Shown here: piece after piece, positions 44,241 to 53,390 of the stretch
How positions within the stretch are numbered: position 1 is the first letter of the stretch
How the letters are laid out: each line of letters begins with the position of its first letter
DNA from: Niastella koreensis GR20-10
GTDB lineage: Bacteria > Bacteroidota > Bacteroidia > Chitinophagales > Chitinophagaceae
DNA length: 64,000 nt
Reading direction: 5' to 3'
Assembly: GCF_000246855.1 (NCBI RefSeq)
Contig: NC_016609.1
Location: 8,134,744-8,198,743, forward strand
Translations under genes and position numbers: made by a program
The notes under the pieces: model-generated
What the model saw: the letters and a program-made list of their open reading frames with translations, nothing else
What the model was told of the DNA's origin: nothing
The model's database searches: none

Positions 44241-44645
44241 TTAACTGATCCTGGTATTCAGATCGTCCAGAACCTTTTTCCAGTTCTCAAAATCTTCGGT
44301 TTCTTCCCAAAGGTCTTTTAGTTCGGAATTGTTTTTGATCCGGTCTATGGCCTGCTGGCATTTTACAACAATACCACGAATGATCTGTAACTGGGCTTTG
44401 TGGGCATTTACCCAATCCTCTGCATCTTCGGGAAAATCTTCTGCCATATGGCCTTTTGCGGTAGCTATATACTCAATGGCGGCCAGTGCTTCTGCGCACA
44501 GGTCCGAGTCGAGATAGGCGTCTTCGTCAATGGATTTTATTACCTCTATAGCCGAAACTATGCGGTCAATGCCCCCTTCTTCCACCTCTGCAACAAAATC
44601 CTGGGCGGTATCATTATCGAAGTTTGTAAATCCCCAGCTTCCCAT
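44241..44645 (-). CDS. DUF4259 domain protein
   Basis: A 134-residue acidic protein beginning MGSWGFTNFDNDTAQDFV, the typical opening of DUF4259 (MGxWGxxxFxNDxAxDW-like). Rich in Asp/Glu helices (EDFPEDAEDWVNAHKAQLQ). Function of the family is unknown; members occur near toxin or housekeeping genes. The start at 44645 is fixed by the family N-terminus; an upstream in-frame start is not supported. Confidence 0.82.
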   Translation of the reverse strand: MGSWGFTNFDNDTAQDFVAEVEEGGIDRIVSAIEVIKSIDEDAYLDSDLCAEALAAIEYIATAKGHMAEDFPEDAEDWVNAHKAQLQIIRGIVVKCQQAIDRIKNNSELKDLWEETEDFENWKKVLDDLNTRIS

Positions 44646-44756
44646 AATAAGGTGTTTAATATTAGATTTAATGCGGCAACGGGTGTTTGCCGAGGTGCAA
44701 AGAAACAAAGTTTGCAGTAAAATCTACTTTTCAGGACCTTATTTTTACATAACCTG

Positions 44757-45683
44757 TCAGGCGTTAGTATTTGTGTTGGTCAAACTCCTGAACACATCTT
44801 CCAGGCTTTGTCCACCGGATTGCAGGGAAATAATGTTGAGATTTTCCTGTAATGCAAGTTCCATTACCTGACGCTGGGCATCTTTCGGGTTGGTGCAAAC
44901 CAGTTCCCATTCGTTGGTGCTGATTTTGTTAGCGTTTTGTACGCTGCTCAATCTTGTGAGCCAGGCCGCTTCCAGCGGTTCTTTAAAGGTAACACGCAAC
45001 AGGTTGTTGCTGGTAACCTGCTGACGAAGATTACTTAATTTGTCGTTGGCCACCAGTTTACCCCGGTTTATAATAATAACCCGGTCGCAAATGGCTTCCA
45101 CTTCCTGTAATATGTGGGAAGAAAATAGCACGGTTTTATTTTGCCCCAGGTTTTTGATCACTTCCCTGATCTCTACAATCTGGTTGGGGTCCAGGCCGGT
45201 GGTAGGTTCATCCAGGATCAGTACTTCGGGGTCGTGTATAAGGGCGGCAGCCAGGCCCACGCGCTGTTTATAACCTTTTGACAACTGGCCGATCTTTTTA
45301 TTGCTTTCCAGGCTTAACCCAACGGTTTGGATCACGCCTTCTATGCGTTCTTTTTTTGTTTTAGCAGGCACGCTGTGTACATCTGCGATAAAATCGAGGT
45401 ATTCGCGTACATACTGATCGTAATACAGGGGATTGGCCTCAGGCAGGTATCCAATGGTGGCCTTGGCCTTAAGCGGTTGTTCTTTTACGGCTATACCCGA
45501 TACTATGGCTTCGCCCTCATCTGGTTGCAGGAAACCAGTGATGATTTTCATGGTAGTGGATTTGCCGGCGCCATTGGGCCCTAAAAAGCCAACAATTTCC
45601 CCCTTGTTAACTGTAAAGGTTACGTTATCGATAGCTTTTTGCTCACCGTATATTTTGGTGAGGTTTTTTACTTCAATTGACAT
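44757..45683 (-). CDS. gldA: gliding motility ABC transporter ATP-binding protein GldA
   Basis: A 308-residue ABC ATPase: Walker A GPNGAGKST (35-43), signature LSKGYKQR, Walker B VLILDEPTTGLDP, H-loop SSHILQEV, and a C-terminal extension (QQVTSNNLLRVTF ... GGQSLEDVFRSLT) typical of GldA rather than generic drug exporters. GldA works with the GldF/GldG membrane subunits in gliding Bacteroidota; those are not in this window. ATG 45683 is used because the upstream open frame is repeat sequence. The stop lies in a half-copy of the CCTGTCAGG element. Confidence 0.85.
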   Translation of the reverse strand: MSIEVKNLTKIYGEQKAIDNVTFTVNKGEIVGFLGPNGAGKSTTMKIITGFLQPDEGEAIVSGIAVKEQPLKAKATIGYLPEANPLYYDQYVREYLDFIADVHSVPAKTKKERIEGVIQTVGLSLESNKKIGQLSKGYKQRVGLAAALIHDPEVLILDEPTTGLDPNQIVEIREVIKNLGQNKTVLFSSHILQEVEAICDRVIIINRGKLVANDKLSNLRQQVTSNNLLRVTFKEPLEAAWLTRLSSVQNANKISTNEWELVCTNPKDAQRQVMELALQENLNIISLQSGGQSLEDVFRSLTNTNTNA

Positions 45684-45710
45684 AATTACTGCGCAAATTA
45701 GGAAAATAAC

Positions 45711-45800
45711 GCTGAAAGCTGAAGGCTTAAAGCTGAACGCTGAAAACCTGAAGCTCATAGCTAATGGCGTTTTGCGTTCAGCCTGCGGCCTTCAGCCTTA
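45711..45800. repeat. GCTGAAGGCTTAAAGCTGAA-type repeat
   Basis: Words GCTGAAAGCTGAAGGCTTAAAG at one end and GCCTGCGGCCTTCAGCCTTAAG at the other are roughly inverted. Fills the spacer upstream of gldA; related to 61980-62010. Confidence 0.65.
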
Positions 45801-45809
45801 AGCAGCGAT

Positions 45810-45839
45810 AAAAAAAATCCCCCCGAATAACCGGAGGGA
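45810..45839 (-). terminator. intrinsic terminator of carbonic anhydrase operon
   Basis: On the minus strand TCCCTCCG pairs with CGGGGGGA (one G-T pair) and is followed by eight T. Confidence 0.8.
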
Positions 45840-45879
45840 CCTTTTTGAATTTAGTGTTATTGTATGAATGTGCACAATC

Positions 45880-46515
45880 CTATAAGTTGTCGTATTCGTA
45901 CAGCGCGTCAATATGGGTGCCCGCCCGCATTTCAAATACGGGTTTTATAATCCCATCCTTTAACCCGTATACCCAGCCGTGGAGATCGGGTTTGTTGCCC
46001 TCTTTCCAGGCACGTTGAATGATGGATGTTTTGGCGAGGTTATTTACCTGTTCGCGCACATTCAGCTCAACCAGTCTGTCGGTACGGGTTTCTTCATCTT
46101 TTATTGACTGCAATTCTTCGCGGTGCAGGCGGTAAACATCTTTTATATTACGCAGCCACATATTCAACACGGGTTTAAAGTCGTTTTGGGTAGCAGCGGC
46201 CTTAACCCCACCGCAGCCATAGTGGCCGCAAACAATAACATGTTTTACTTTCAGGTGGTTAACTGCATAGTCGAGCACGCTCAGCAGATTCACATCGGTG
46301 TTCACCACCATGTTGGCAATATTGCGGTGTACAAATATTTCACCTGGTTGTGTACCCGTAATTTCATTGGCCGGTACGCGGCTATCGCTACAACCGATCC
46401 ATAAAAAATCAGGTGTTTGAATATGCGCCAGCCGGTTGAAATATTCAGGGTCATCATTCACTTTCTCAGATGCCCAGGCTTTGTTTTCCAATAATAACTT
46501 TTCGTATGATTCCAT
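45880..46515 (-). CDS. can: beta-carbonic anhydrase
   Basis: A 211-residue beta-class carbonic anhydrase (Can/CynT type) interconverting CO2 and bicarbonate. Zinc ligands and catalytic dyad are visible: Cys42, Asp44 (GCSDSR), His98 and Cys101 (CGHYGCGG). HRNIANMV is also conserved. It lies 95 bases after a SulP transporter gene, suggesting a bicarbonate-supply unit, and ends in a clear terminator. Confidence 0.95.
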   Translation of the reverse strand: MESYEKLLLENKAWASEKVNDDPEYFNRLAHIQTPDFLWIGCSDSRVPANEITGTQPGEIFVHRNIANMVVNTDVNLLSVLDYAVNHLKVKHVIVCGHYGCGGVKAAATQNDFKPVLNMWLRNIKDVYRLHREELQSIKDEETRTDRLVELNVREQVNNLAKTSIIQRAWKEGNKPDLHGWVYGLKDGIIKPVFEMRAGTHIDALYEYDNL

Positions 46516-46610
46516 GATCAGTCTTTTTGTTCGTTATAATTAAATGTCCATGATATAATAGCCTCGAAGGAGGTGTTAACAAAAAAGCACAGGCCTCTCT
46601 TTCTTTCTTT

Positions 46611-48227
46611 TTATGCTTCGGCCATTTCTTTTTCAGGCACAATAGGTTTTGCTTTTGCTATCACTTTACTGCCGTTGCCTGAAAAGCCCTGGTCTTTAAA
46701 ATGGCTTTTTTTTAATTCAACATTTATGCCTTTCAGTGGGGCGTGTTTTAAAAAATCCTCTATCACTTCCACTATGTCCTTGTCGATAAAATCGGCGCGG
46801 GTAGCATCGATCAACACAGAAGAATTTTCGGGGATCTGTTCAAGCTTGTTCTTAATGATAGGTTTATTAAGGAAGGATACATCTTTACGCAAGCGGAACA
46901 GGTATCTGTTGGCATCGCTTACCACGAATACTGCCGATTTAAAATTACTGCGGATAACAAAGAACAACCCAACCACACAGCCTATTAAAATACCTTTTAA
47001 CAGATCGGTGAGCAAAATGGCTGCCACTGTTAACACAAAGGGTAAGAACTGGTCCCAGCCTTTTTTATAGAATTTTAAGAACAACGATGGCTTTGCCAGT
47101 TTATAACCGGTGAAGATGAGAATGGCTGCCAATGCCGATAACGGAATAAGATTAAGAATGGTGGGGATAAAAGCTACCGATAACAGCAACAGTATGCCAT
47201 GAAAAATGGTAGACATTTTTGTTTTGGCGCCGCCATTGATATTAGCGGAGGTACGCACTACTACCGATGTAATAGGCAGGCCGCCAATTAAACCGGAGAA
47301 CATGTTACCGGCGCCCTGGGCCATTAACTCCCGGTTGGTGGGGGTTACCCGTTGATAGGGATCGAGGTCATCGGAAGCTTCGATATTCAGCAGGGTTTCC
47401 AAACTGGCCACAATAGCTATAGTGATAGCGGTGGTCCATACAACCGGATTCAGAATATGACTGAAATCGGGAAATGTAAAGAAGGAGATAAACCCGTTGA
47501 ATGAATCGGCCACCGGAATTTTTACCAGGTGCGATTCTTTAACAACCATTCCTGGCGCTGCCGATCTCAGGGTTTCATTGATGGCTACGGCAATTACCAC
47601 CACTACCAATGGACCGGGCACCAGTTTCAGGAACCTGGCTTTGGGGGCAATGTATTTTTCCCAAACGATCATCAGGACCAGGGAAACAATACCAATCATT
47701 AAGGCTCCGGGAAGCAAATGCCTTAACGACCCCAACAACGCACTGAAGGTATTGTCGCCACTGGTTTCTGAAAAGGTTTCATCGCCCTGATAATCTTTAT
47801 CGTAGCCCACCATATGGGGAAATTGTTTCAGGATCAGAATAAGACCTATTGCCGCCAGCATGCCTTTGATAACGCTTGAGGGAATGTAGTCGCCCAGGAT
47901 ACCGGCTTTTAAAAAGCCCAGGATGATCTGGAAAACCCCGCCCAGCACAACAGCCAGTAAAAAGGCTTCATACACCTGTAATTTACCAATGGCTACCACA
48001 ACAATGGCCGTTAACCCTGCTGCGGGCCCGCTAACACTTAATTGCGAGCCGCTTAAGGAGCCGATAACAATACCGCCTACCATACCGGCTATAATACCAG
48101 AGAACAAAGGCGCTCCTGAACCCAACGCAATACCCAAACAAAGGGGAAGCGCTACCAGGAACACTACTACTGATGACGGGAAATCGTATCGCAAAGCGCT
48201 TGCGTACTGTTTAACTTTCTGAAGCAT
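46611..48227 (-). CDS. SulP family anion transporter with STAS domain
   Basis: A 538-residue transporter with about a dozen hydrophobic helices, SulP pattern (PLCLGIALGSGAPLFSGIIAG, SQLSVSGPAAGL, NIEASDDLDPYQRVTPTNRELMAQGAGN) and a C-terminal STAS domain (SSVLIDATRADFIDKDIVEVIEDF, about 445-515). SulP proteins move sulfate, bicarbonate or dicarboxylates; the following carbonic anhydrase gene argues for bicarbonate (BicA-like; inference). Confidence 0.92.
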   Translation of the reverse strand: MLQKVKQYASALRYDFPSSVVVFLVALPLCLGIALGSGAPLFSGIIAGMVGGIVIGSLSGSQLSVSGPAAGLTAIVVVAIGKLQVYEAFLLAVVLGGVFQIILGFLKAGILGDYIPSSVIKGMLAAIGLILILKQFPHMVGYDKDYQGDETFSETSGDNTFSALLGSLRHLLPGALMIGIVSLVLMIVWEKYIAPKARFLKLVPGPLVVVVIAVAINETLRSAAPGMVVKESHLVKIPVADSFNGFISFFTFPDFSHILNPVVWTTAITIAIVASLETLLNIEASDDLDPYQRVTPTNRELMAQGAGNMFSGLIGGLPITSVVVRTSANINGGAKTKMSTIFHGILLLLSVAFIPTILNLIPLSALAAILIFTGYKLAKPSLFLKFYKKGWDQFLPFVLTVAAILLTDLLKGILIGCVVGLFFVIRSNFKSAVFVVSDANRYLFRLRKDVSFLNKPIIKNKLEQIPENSSVLIDATRADFIDKDIVEVIEDFLKHAPLKGINVELKKSHFKDQGFSGNGSKVIAKAKPIVPEKEMAEA

Positions 48228-48407
48228 ATAAAATGATTTATGAGAAGCACACGGCTTTCCCGGTTTGACAATAAGATACCAGGTTGAATACAGGCCTGTT
48301 GTCTGGAAACAGTGTTAGCTGCAGCCAGATCTACCAACCATCTCAACAGGCAATCGGAATCCCGCTATGCGGGACAGGAAATAAATTGAGCTGTTAACGG
48401 GAAAATA

Positions 48408-48782
48408 TTATGCTTCCGGAGGGGGTGAAAAGGATTCCGGGTGAAAGATGCAGAGTTGTTCAGCTTCGTGAACTTTATGCTGAAATAAAGCATTGGTCCA
48501 GTCAGGACTTACCGGATTGTGATATTCGTGAATGAATTCTTCAGAAAGTGTAATGGGGGCGTCGGGCGATTTTTCATCGGGACCGGCAGGGTTGCCGGTA
48601 CTGCAATCGCTGGAGTCTTCATCGCCATCAGTGCTGGCGCAGGCAACTACAGTTTTGCCGGTGCTTTTTGATAAATACAAAAAATTAATACCGGTGATCC
48701 AAACCAGCAAAAGCATCATGGCGATGGCCACAACCTTTTTAACTGCAGATACAGTATATGTTTTTTGTATTGTTTTTTTCAT
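48408..48782 (-). CDS. single-span membrane protein, unknown function
   Basis: A 124-residue protein with a basic N-terminus, one hydrophobic segment (about 15-35) and an extracytoplasmic acidic Ser/Asp-rich part (DGDEDSSDCSTGNPAGPDEKSPD) followed by SPDWTNALFQHKVHEAEQLCIFHPESFSPPPE. Contains several Cys and His that might bind metal. I do not recognise it. It precedes the SulP gene by 180 bases on the same strand. Confidence 0.6.
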   Translation of the reverse strand: MKKTIQKTYTVSAVKKVVAIAMMLLLVWITGINFLYLSKSTGKTVVACASTDGDEDSSDCSTGNPAGPDEKSPDAPITLSEEFIHEYHNPVSPDWTNALFQHKVHEAEQLCIFHPESFSPPPEA

Positions 48783-48865
48783 GATTGCCAGTAACGATGT
48801 AAAAATAAGATTTCAATCCCTAGATGACAAACGTTAAATTTTATTAACAATTGTGAAATTACTAA

Positions 48866-48934
48866 AAAGACCTGTCAGATGTGCCTCGGCCAAACCGAAT
48901 TGGCCAGATCTCAAAGCACACCTGACAGGTCTTT
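48866..48934 (-). terminator. AAGACCTGTCAGGTG-family inverted repeat terminator
   Basis: 19-base arms with one mismatch (48866-48884 and 48916-48934), an inner GGCCAA/TTGGCC stem, and five T after the arm on the minus strand. It follows the small membrane protein stop by seven bases. Confidence 0.75.
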
Positions 48935-48940
48935 ATTATT

Positions 48941-49180
48941 TTAAATTTCGTTAGAGTTTTCCGGCAAATGATCATATTCGCCCTTTAAGGCGTAATAACC
49001 AAATATTACCAGCCCTATAGCGATAGGTATAAATATAATTACGAATACAGCCCATTGTATAATGGTATTGATACCGGGCGTTTTTGCAATTTCTGCAGCA
49101 GCAGTTTTAATAAGATAATATATAGCAACCGGCCCCAACAACATCCATACAATACCCAGCCATTTTTTTAATTGATTCAT
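48941..49180 (-). CDS. small two-helix membrane protein (DUF6814-like)
   Basis: A 79-residue protein with two transmembrane helices (about 8-27 and 41-63) and a short acidic tail. It lies 20 bases downstream of an MFS transporter gene on the same strand, the setting in which small DUF6814-type proteins are found in Bacteroidota, so it may be an accessory subunit. Assignment is from pattern memory and is tentative. Confidence 0.7.
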   Translation of the reverse strand: MNQLKKWLGIVWMLLGPVAIYYLIKTAAAEIAKTPGINTIIQWAVFVIIFIPIAIGLVIFGYYALKGEYDHLPENSNEI

Positions 49181-49200
49181 ATGCTTGCTTTAAATATTAT

Positions 49201-50751
49201 TTAATCGTTAACATCGGCATCTATGCGGTTGGAGATATACACCGCGCCGATGAAAAAACATATTGCCCCAACGATAATGGTATACCACAATCCTGATAAT
49301 TTATCGGCTACATAAACCGTAGTGAGCAGGGTGGCAATAAAGGGTGTTAAGCCTCCAAACACGCCATTGCCGATGTGATAGGGTAATGACATGGAAGTAT
49401 ACCGGATGCGGGTTGGGAACAGCTCAACCAGGAAGGCGGCTATAGGACCATACACCATGGTCACATACAGGATCAGGATGAACATCCAGCCTACTATCTT
49501 TATATAAGTCCGGGTATCGAGCTTTTTTTCATTGTATATGGTGGCAGTTTGAGTTGCCGCAGCCCGGGCCGGGTTGGCCCATAAGGTATCCTGTTTTACT
49601 TCATGAAACACCGCACCGTCGGCATAATGTACTTCCCAGGTGCGGAGATGCAGGGAATCGGGCTTGCCTTTTTTTAAGGGCGTTGTGCCTTCGCTCAAAA
49701 ATTTCCGGTGCGCCGTAAGTTCAGTTTTGCCGGTGGGTTGCGTTAAGTTGAGGAACTGTTTAAAAATAAATTGATAGGTGCATATGGCCAGCAGCATCCC
49801 GATGAGCATGATCCATTTGCGGCCTATTTTATCGCTCCAGCCGCCAAACACCACAAAGAAGGGCGTGGCAAACAATATGGCCCAGATGATGATGGTGCGT
49901 GACTGATCGAAATCGATATGACAAACGGTTTCCAGAAAGTTTTGTGCATAAAACTGACCTGTGTACCATACCACACCCTGACCCATGGTAGCGCCGAATA
50001 ATGCCAGTAGTACCATTTTAAGATTGGCTTTATGGCCAAAGCTTTCCTTTAATGGATTGACCGATACTTTCCCCTCTGATTTTAGTTTGGCAAACAGCGG
50101 TGATTCGTTCATCTTCATGCGGATATAGATTGATACAATCACAAGCAGGATAGATGCCCAGAAGGGAATACGCCAGCCCCAGTCTTTAAAGCGTTCAATA
50201 GAGGTCGTAAGATCGGGGGCCAGTACGTGCCGGGTAAGCAGGATAACACCCAGTGAAAGAAATAAACCAAGGGTGGCGGTGGTTTGGATCCAGCTGGTAT
50301 AATAACCACGTCTGTGCGGAGGCGCATGTTCTGCTACATAGGTAGCCGCACCACCATATTCACCACCCAGTGCCAGCCCCTGCAATAAACGAAGCAGCAA
50401 AACCAACAGCGGAGCAGCATAACCAATAGTAGTGTATTTGGGTATCAGCCCAATGGCAAAGGTAGAACCGCCCATAAGGATCAGGGTCAGCAGGAAAGTG
50501 TATTTCCTACCAATCAGGTCGCCTAAGCGGCCAAATACGAGGGCGCCAAAAGGGCGTACTATAAAACCGGCTGCAAAGGTGGCCAGTGTTGATAAAAGTG
50601 CAGCGGTTGGATTTTCTTTAGGAAAGAACTGATCGGCAATAACAGTTGTAAGGCTGCCAAAGATGTAAAAGTCGTACCATTCAATTAAGGTGCCTACCGA
50701 AGAGGCAGCAATAACCTTCCAGATAGTTTTTGATTCTGATGGTTGCGTCAT
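49201..50751 (-). CDS. MFS transporter, metabolite:H+ symporter type
   Basis: A 516-residue permease of the ProP/KgtP/ShiA-like subfamily: GTLIEWYDFYIFGSL in helix 1, the loop GRLGDLIGRKYTF, RLLQGLALGGEYGGAATYVAEHAP, and YYTSWIQTTATLG. Substrates of this group are organic acids, betaines or shikimate. An extra polar segment of about 85 residues (332-415) lies between helices 8 and 9 where normal members have a short loop. It is divergent from acs, so an organic acid (for example acetate) is possible but unproven. Confidence 0.88.
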   Translation of the reverse strand: MTQPSESKTIWKVIAASSVGTLIEWYDFYIFGSLTTVIADQFFPKENPTAALLSTLATFAAGFIVRPFGALVFGRLGDLIGRKYTFLLTLILMGGSTFAIGLIPKYTTIGYAAPLLVLLLRLLQGLALGGEYGGAATYVAEHAPPHRRGYYTSWIQTTATLGLFLSLGVILLTRHVLAPDLTTSIERFKDWGWRIPFWASILLVIVSIYIRMKMNESPLFAKLKSEGKVSVNPLKESFGHKANLKMVLLALFGATMGQGVVWYTGQFYAQNFLETVCHIDFDQSRTIIIWAILFATPFFVVFGGWSDKIGRKWIMLIGMLLAICTYQFIFKQFLNLTQPTGKTELTAHRKFLSEGTTPLKKGKPDSLHLRTWEVHYADGAVFHEVKQDTLWANPARAAATQTATIYNEKKLDTRTYIKIVGWMFILILYVTMVYGPIAAFLVELFPTRIRYTSMSLPYHIGNGVFGGLTPFIATLLTTVYVADKLSGLWYTIIVGAICFFIGAVYISNRIDADVND

Positions 50752-50844
50752 ATGGGAAGCGGGTTCTTAATAAGGCCCAGGCCTCAAGATACAAGGCTCC
50801 GATTAAACGAACAAACTAATGTGGTTAGATGCTAACGAGTGTAA

Positions 50845-50915
50845 GGTAAGAGCCGCAGGCCGCAAGCTGTAAGCAAATACAGAATACAAGAACTGAGAAC
50901 TCAGAACTGATATTT
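50845..50915. repeat. GCCGCAGGCCGCAAGC / AACTGAGAACTCAGAACTG repeat
   Basis: Short words in the divergent acs/MFS spacer, similar to those at 61866-62035. A TAATTTG promoter-like sequence follows at about 50921. Confidence 0.5.
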
Positions 50916-50961
50916 TATTCGTAATTTGACACCCTAAATTTTAAAAGGGAAACAGATTGTT

Positions 50962-52878
50962 ATGTCATATCCTTATCAGATAAAAACAGCAGACCAATAC
51001 AAAACGGCGTACGAAAAAAGTGTTAACGATCCTGAAGGCTTCTGGGGAGAAATAGCTTCTACTTTTTACTGGCGTAAAAAATGGGATAAAGTGCTGGAGT
51101 GGGATTTTAAAAAGCCAACCATTAAATGGTTTGGTGGAGGTAAATTGAATATTACCGAAAACTGCATCGATCGTCATCTCGAAACATTAGGTAATAAACC
51201 GGCTATTATTTGGGAGTCGAACGATCCTGAAGAACATCACCGGGTATTAACCTATCGCGACCTGCACTTCAAAGTGTGTCAGTTTGCCAATGTGCTTAAG
51301 AACAACGGCGTTAAAAAAGGCGACCGGGTTTGTATCTATATGGGCATGGTGCCCGAGCTGGCAATAGCAGTACTGGCCTGTGCACGCATTGGTGCTATTC
51401 ACTCTGTAGTGTTTGGCGGCTTTAGCGCACAAAGCATTGCCGACCGCCTGCAGGATGCGAAGGCAGAGTTTGTAGTTACCTGTGACGGCGCCTTTCGTGG
51501 TAATAAAGAAATTCCCCTGAAAGGTGTTATCGACGATGCACTGGTGCAATGCCCCTTTGTAAAAAGGGTGATTGTTTTAACCAGAACCCGCACGGCTGTA
51601 TCTATGATAAAAGGCCGCGACGTTTGGTGGGAAGATGAGATCAAACGGGTGGAAACACAGGGTAACCCCGAATGTGTAGCGGAAGAAATGGATGCGGAAG
51701 ACATGTTGTTTATTTTATACACCTCCGGTTCAACCGGTAAGCCAAAAGGAGTAGTGCATACTGTTGGTGGTTATATGGTGTATACCAATTATAGCTTTGT
51801 AAATGTATTTCAGTACCAGCCCGGCGATGTGCATTTTTGTACGGCCGATATCGGTTGGATCACCGGCCATAGTTATATTGTTTATGGCCCATTAAGCGCC
51901 GGCGCTACTTCGCTGATGTTTGAAGGCGTGCCTACCTGGCCCGATGCCGGCAGGTTTTGGGAAATCGTAGACAAATACAAAGTAAACGTATTATATACTG
52001 CACCTACGGCCATCCGCTCATTGATGGGTTTTGGCCTGGATCCATTAAAAGGCCGCAGCCTCGATTCGCTGAAAGTACTGGGTACTGTAGGTGAACCTAT
52101 CAATGAAGAAGCATGGCATTGGTACGATGAGCACATCGGCAAAAAGAAATGCCCCATTGTTGATACCTGGTGGCAAACTGAAACCGGAGGTATTCTTATT
52201 TCCAACTTAGCAGGCGTAACCCCCGCTAAACCAGCCCATGCTACCCTGCCATTACCAGGCGTACAGCCGGTACTGGTAGATGAGAACGGGAAAGAAATCA
52301 CCGGCAATTCGGTGAGTGGTAATCTTTGTATCAAATTCCCCTGGCCAGGCATATTGCGCACTACCTACGGCGATCATGAGCGTTGCCGCCTGAACTATTT
52401 TGCTACCTACGAAAACCTGTATTTTACCGGCGATGGTTGCTTACGCGATGAAGTGGGCAATTACCGCATAACCGGCCGCGTAGATGATGTGCTGAACGTG
52501 AGCGGTCACCGCATTGGTACAGCTGAAGTGGAGAATGCCATTAACATGCATGCCGGGGTGGTGGAAAGTGCAGTGGTTGGTTATCCGCATGATATTAAGG
52601 GACAGGGCATTTATTGCTTTGTTATTTACCAGGGCGCGCATGGTGACGATGAAAACCTGGCCCGCAAGGATATTACCCAAACCGTTGCACGCATTATTGG
52701 CGCCATTGCCAAGCCCGATAAAATTCAATTTGTAAGCGGGTTGCCTAAAACAAGAAGCGGGAAGATCATGCGCCGCATCTTACGCAAAATTGCTGAAGGT
52801 GAAGTGGATAAACTGGGCGATACTTCTACCTTGCTGGATCCTGGTGTGGTGGATGAAATAGCGAAAGGAAGATTATAG
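50962..52878 (+). CDS. acs: acetyl-CoA synthetase
   Basis: A 638-residue AMP-forming acetate-CoA ligase. Motifs in order: P-loop YTSGSTGKPKGVVHT, VGEPINEEAWHWY, TWWQTETGG (acetate pocket Trp), YFTGDG, GRVDDVLNVSGHRIGTAEVE, and the regulatory/catalytic Lys in KTRSGKIMRRIL near the C-terminus. Length is standard. It activates free acetate for central metabolism and ends in a clean terminator. Confidence 0.97.
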   Translation: MSYPYQIKTADQYKTAYEKSVNDPEGFWGEIASTFYWRKKWDKVLEWDFKKPTIKWFGGGKLNITENCIDRHLETLGNKPAIIWESNDPEEHHRVLTYRDLHFKVCQFANVLKNNGVKKGDRVCIYMGMVPELAIAVLACARIGAIHSVVFGGFSAQSIADRLQDAKAEFVVTCDGAFRGNKEIPLKGVIDDALVQCPFVKRVIVLTRTRTAVSMIKGRDVWWEDEIKRVETQGNPECVAEEMDAEDMLFILYTSGSTGKPKGVVHTVGGYMVYTNYSFVNVFQYQPGDVHFCTADIGWITGHSYIVYGPLSAGATSLMFEGVPTWPDAGRFWEIVDKYKVNVLYTAPTAIRSLMGFGLDPLKGRSLDSLKVLGTVGEPINEEAWHWYDEHIGKKKCPIVDTWWQTETGGILISNLAGVTPAKPAHATLPLPGVQPVLVDENGKEITGNSVSGNLCIKFPWPGILRTTYGDHERCRLNYFATYENLYFTGDGCLRDEVGNYRITGRVDDVLNVSGHRIGTAEVENAINMHAGVVESAVVGYPHDIKGQGIYCFVIYQGAHGDDENLARKDITQTVARIIGAIAKPDKIQFVSGLPKTRSGKIMRRILRKIAEGEVDKLGDTSTLLDPGVVDEIAKGRL

Positions 52879-52908
52879 CAGATAGATATCAATTAATTTA
52901 TATCTTAA

Positions 52909-52937
52909 AACCTCCTGAATTATCGGGAGGTTTTTTT
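52909..52937 (+). terminator. intrinsic terminator of acs
   Basis: AACCTCCTGA pairs with TCGGGAGGTT (one T-G pair) around a 4-base loop, followed by seven T. Confidence 0.88.
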
Positions 52938-52940
52938 ATT

Positions 52941-53369
52941 GTTATCATTAATGCAAACGATAAAACCTGGGAGCCATTTGATGTAGTAGTAAGCAGCAAT
53001 AAAAGAGTGCAGGTAAATTCATTGGTCGGGTACCTTAATAATTCCCAGGCTTTGAACTATAATTCATTTTACAATCCCAGTCCTTCAAAAACATTCGCCC
53101 CGGTTGCCCGCTATGCAGAAGTATTGTTGATCAATACGGAAGCAAACGTTGCTATGAATGCTTTATATTCTAATTACATCAACCAGTTGTTTATGTTTTG
53201 CGGTCAGTCAACAGTTACGTTTACCAATCAGGCCCAGGCAATGGATATTGTAAGAACGGCCTGGAAAAATGAATTCAAAACGCAGGTTACTGATTTTATG
53301 CTGATAAAAAAGTTGCTATCCACCAAAGGAGTATTCTTTGGTGGATTTTTTTTCGCCAATAGTGTATAA
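52941..53369 (+). pseudogene. protein-like ORF remnant without start codon
   Basis: An open frame with protein-like composition (DKTWEPFDVVVSSNKRVQV, NPSPSKTFAPVARYAEVLL, IVRTAWKNEFKTQV) directly follows the acs terminator. No ATG is available in frame; only GTG at 53007, which cuts the similarity-like region. The frame runs through a perfect terminator hairpin (53318-53346) before its stop, while a neighbouring frame has TGATAA just before that hairpin, suggesting a frameshifted end. I recognise no family. Best read as a decayed gene fragment. Confidence 0.45.
53318..53353 (+). terminator. intrinsic terminator
   Basis: Perfect 11-bp stem ATCCACCAAAG / CTTTGGTGGAT, 7-base loop, then eight T. 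It overlaps the end of the ORF remnant. Confidence 0.85.
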
Positions 53370-53390
53370 TGAAGAGAAAGCAGGTTGTTG

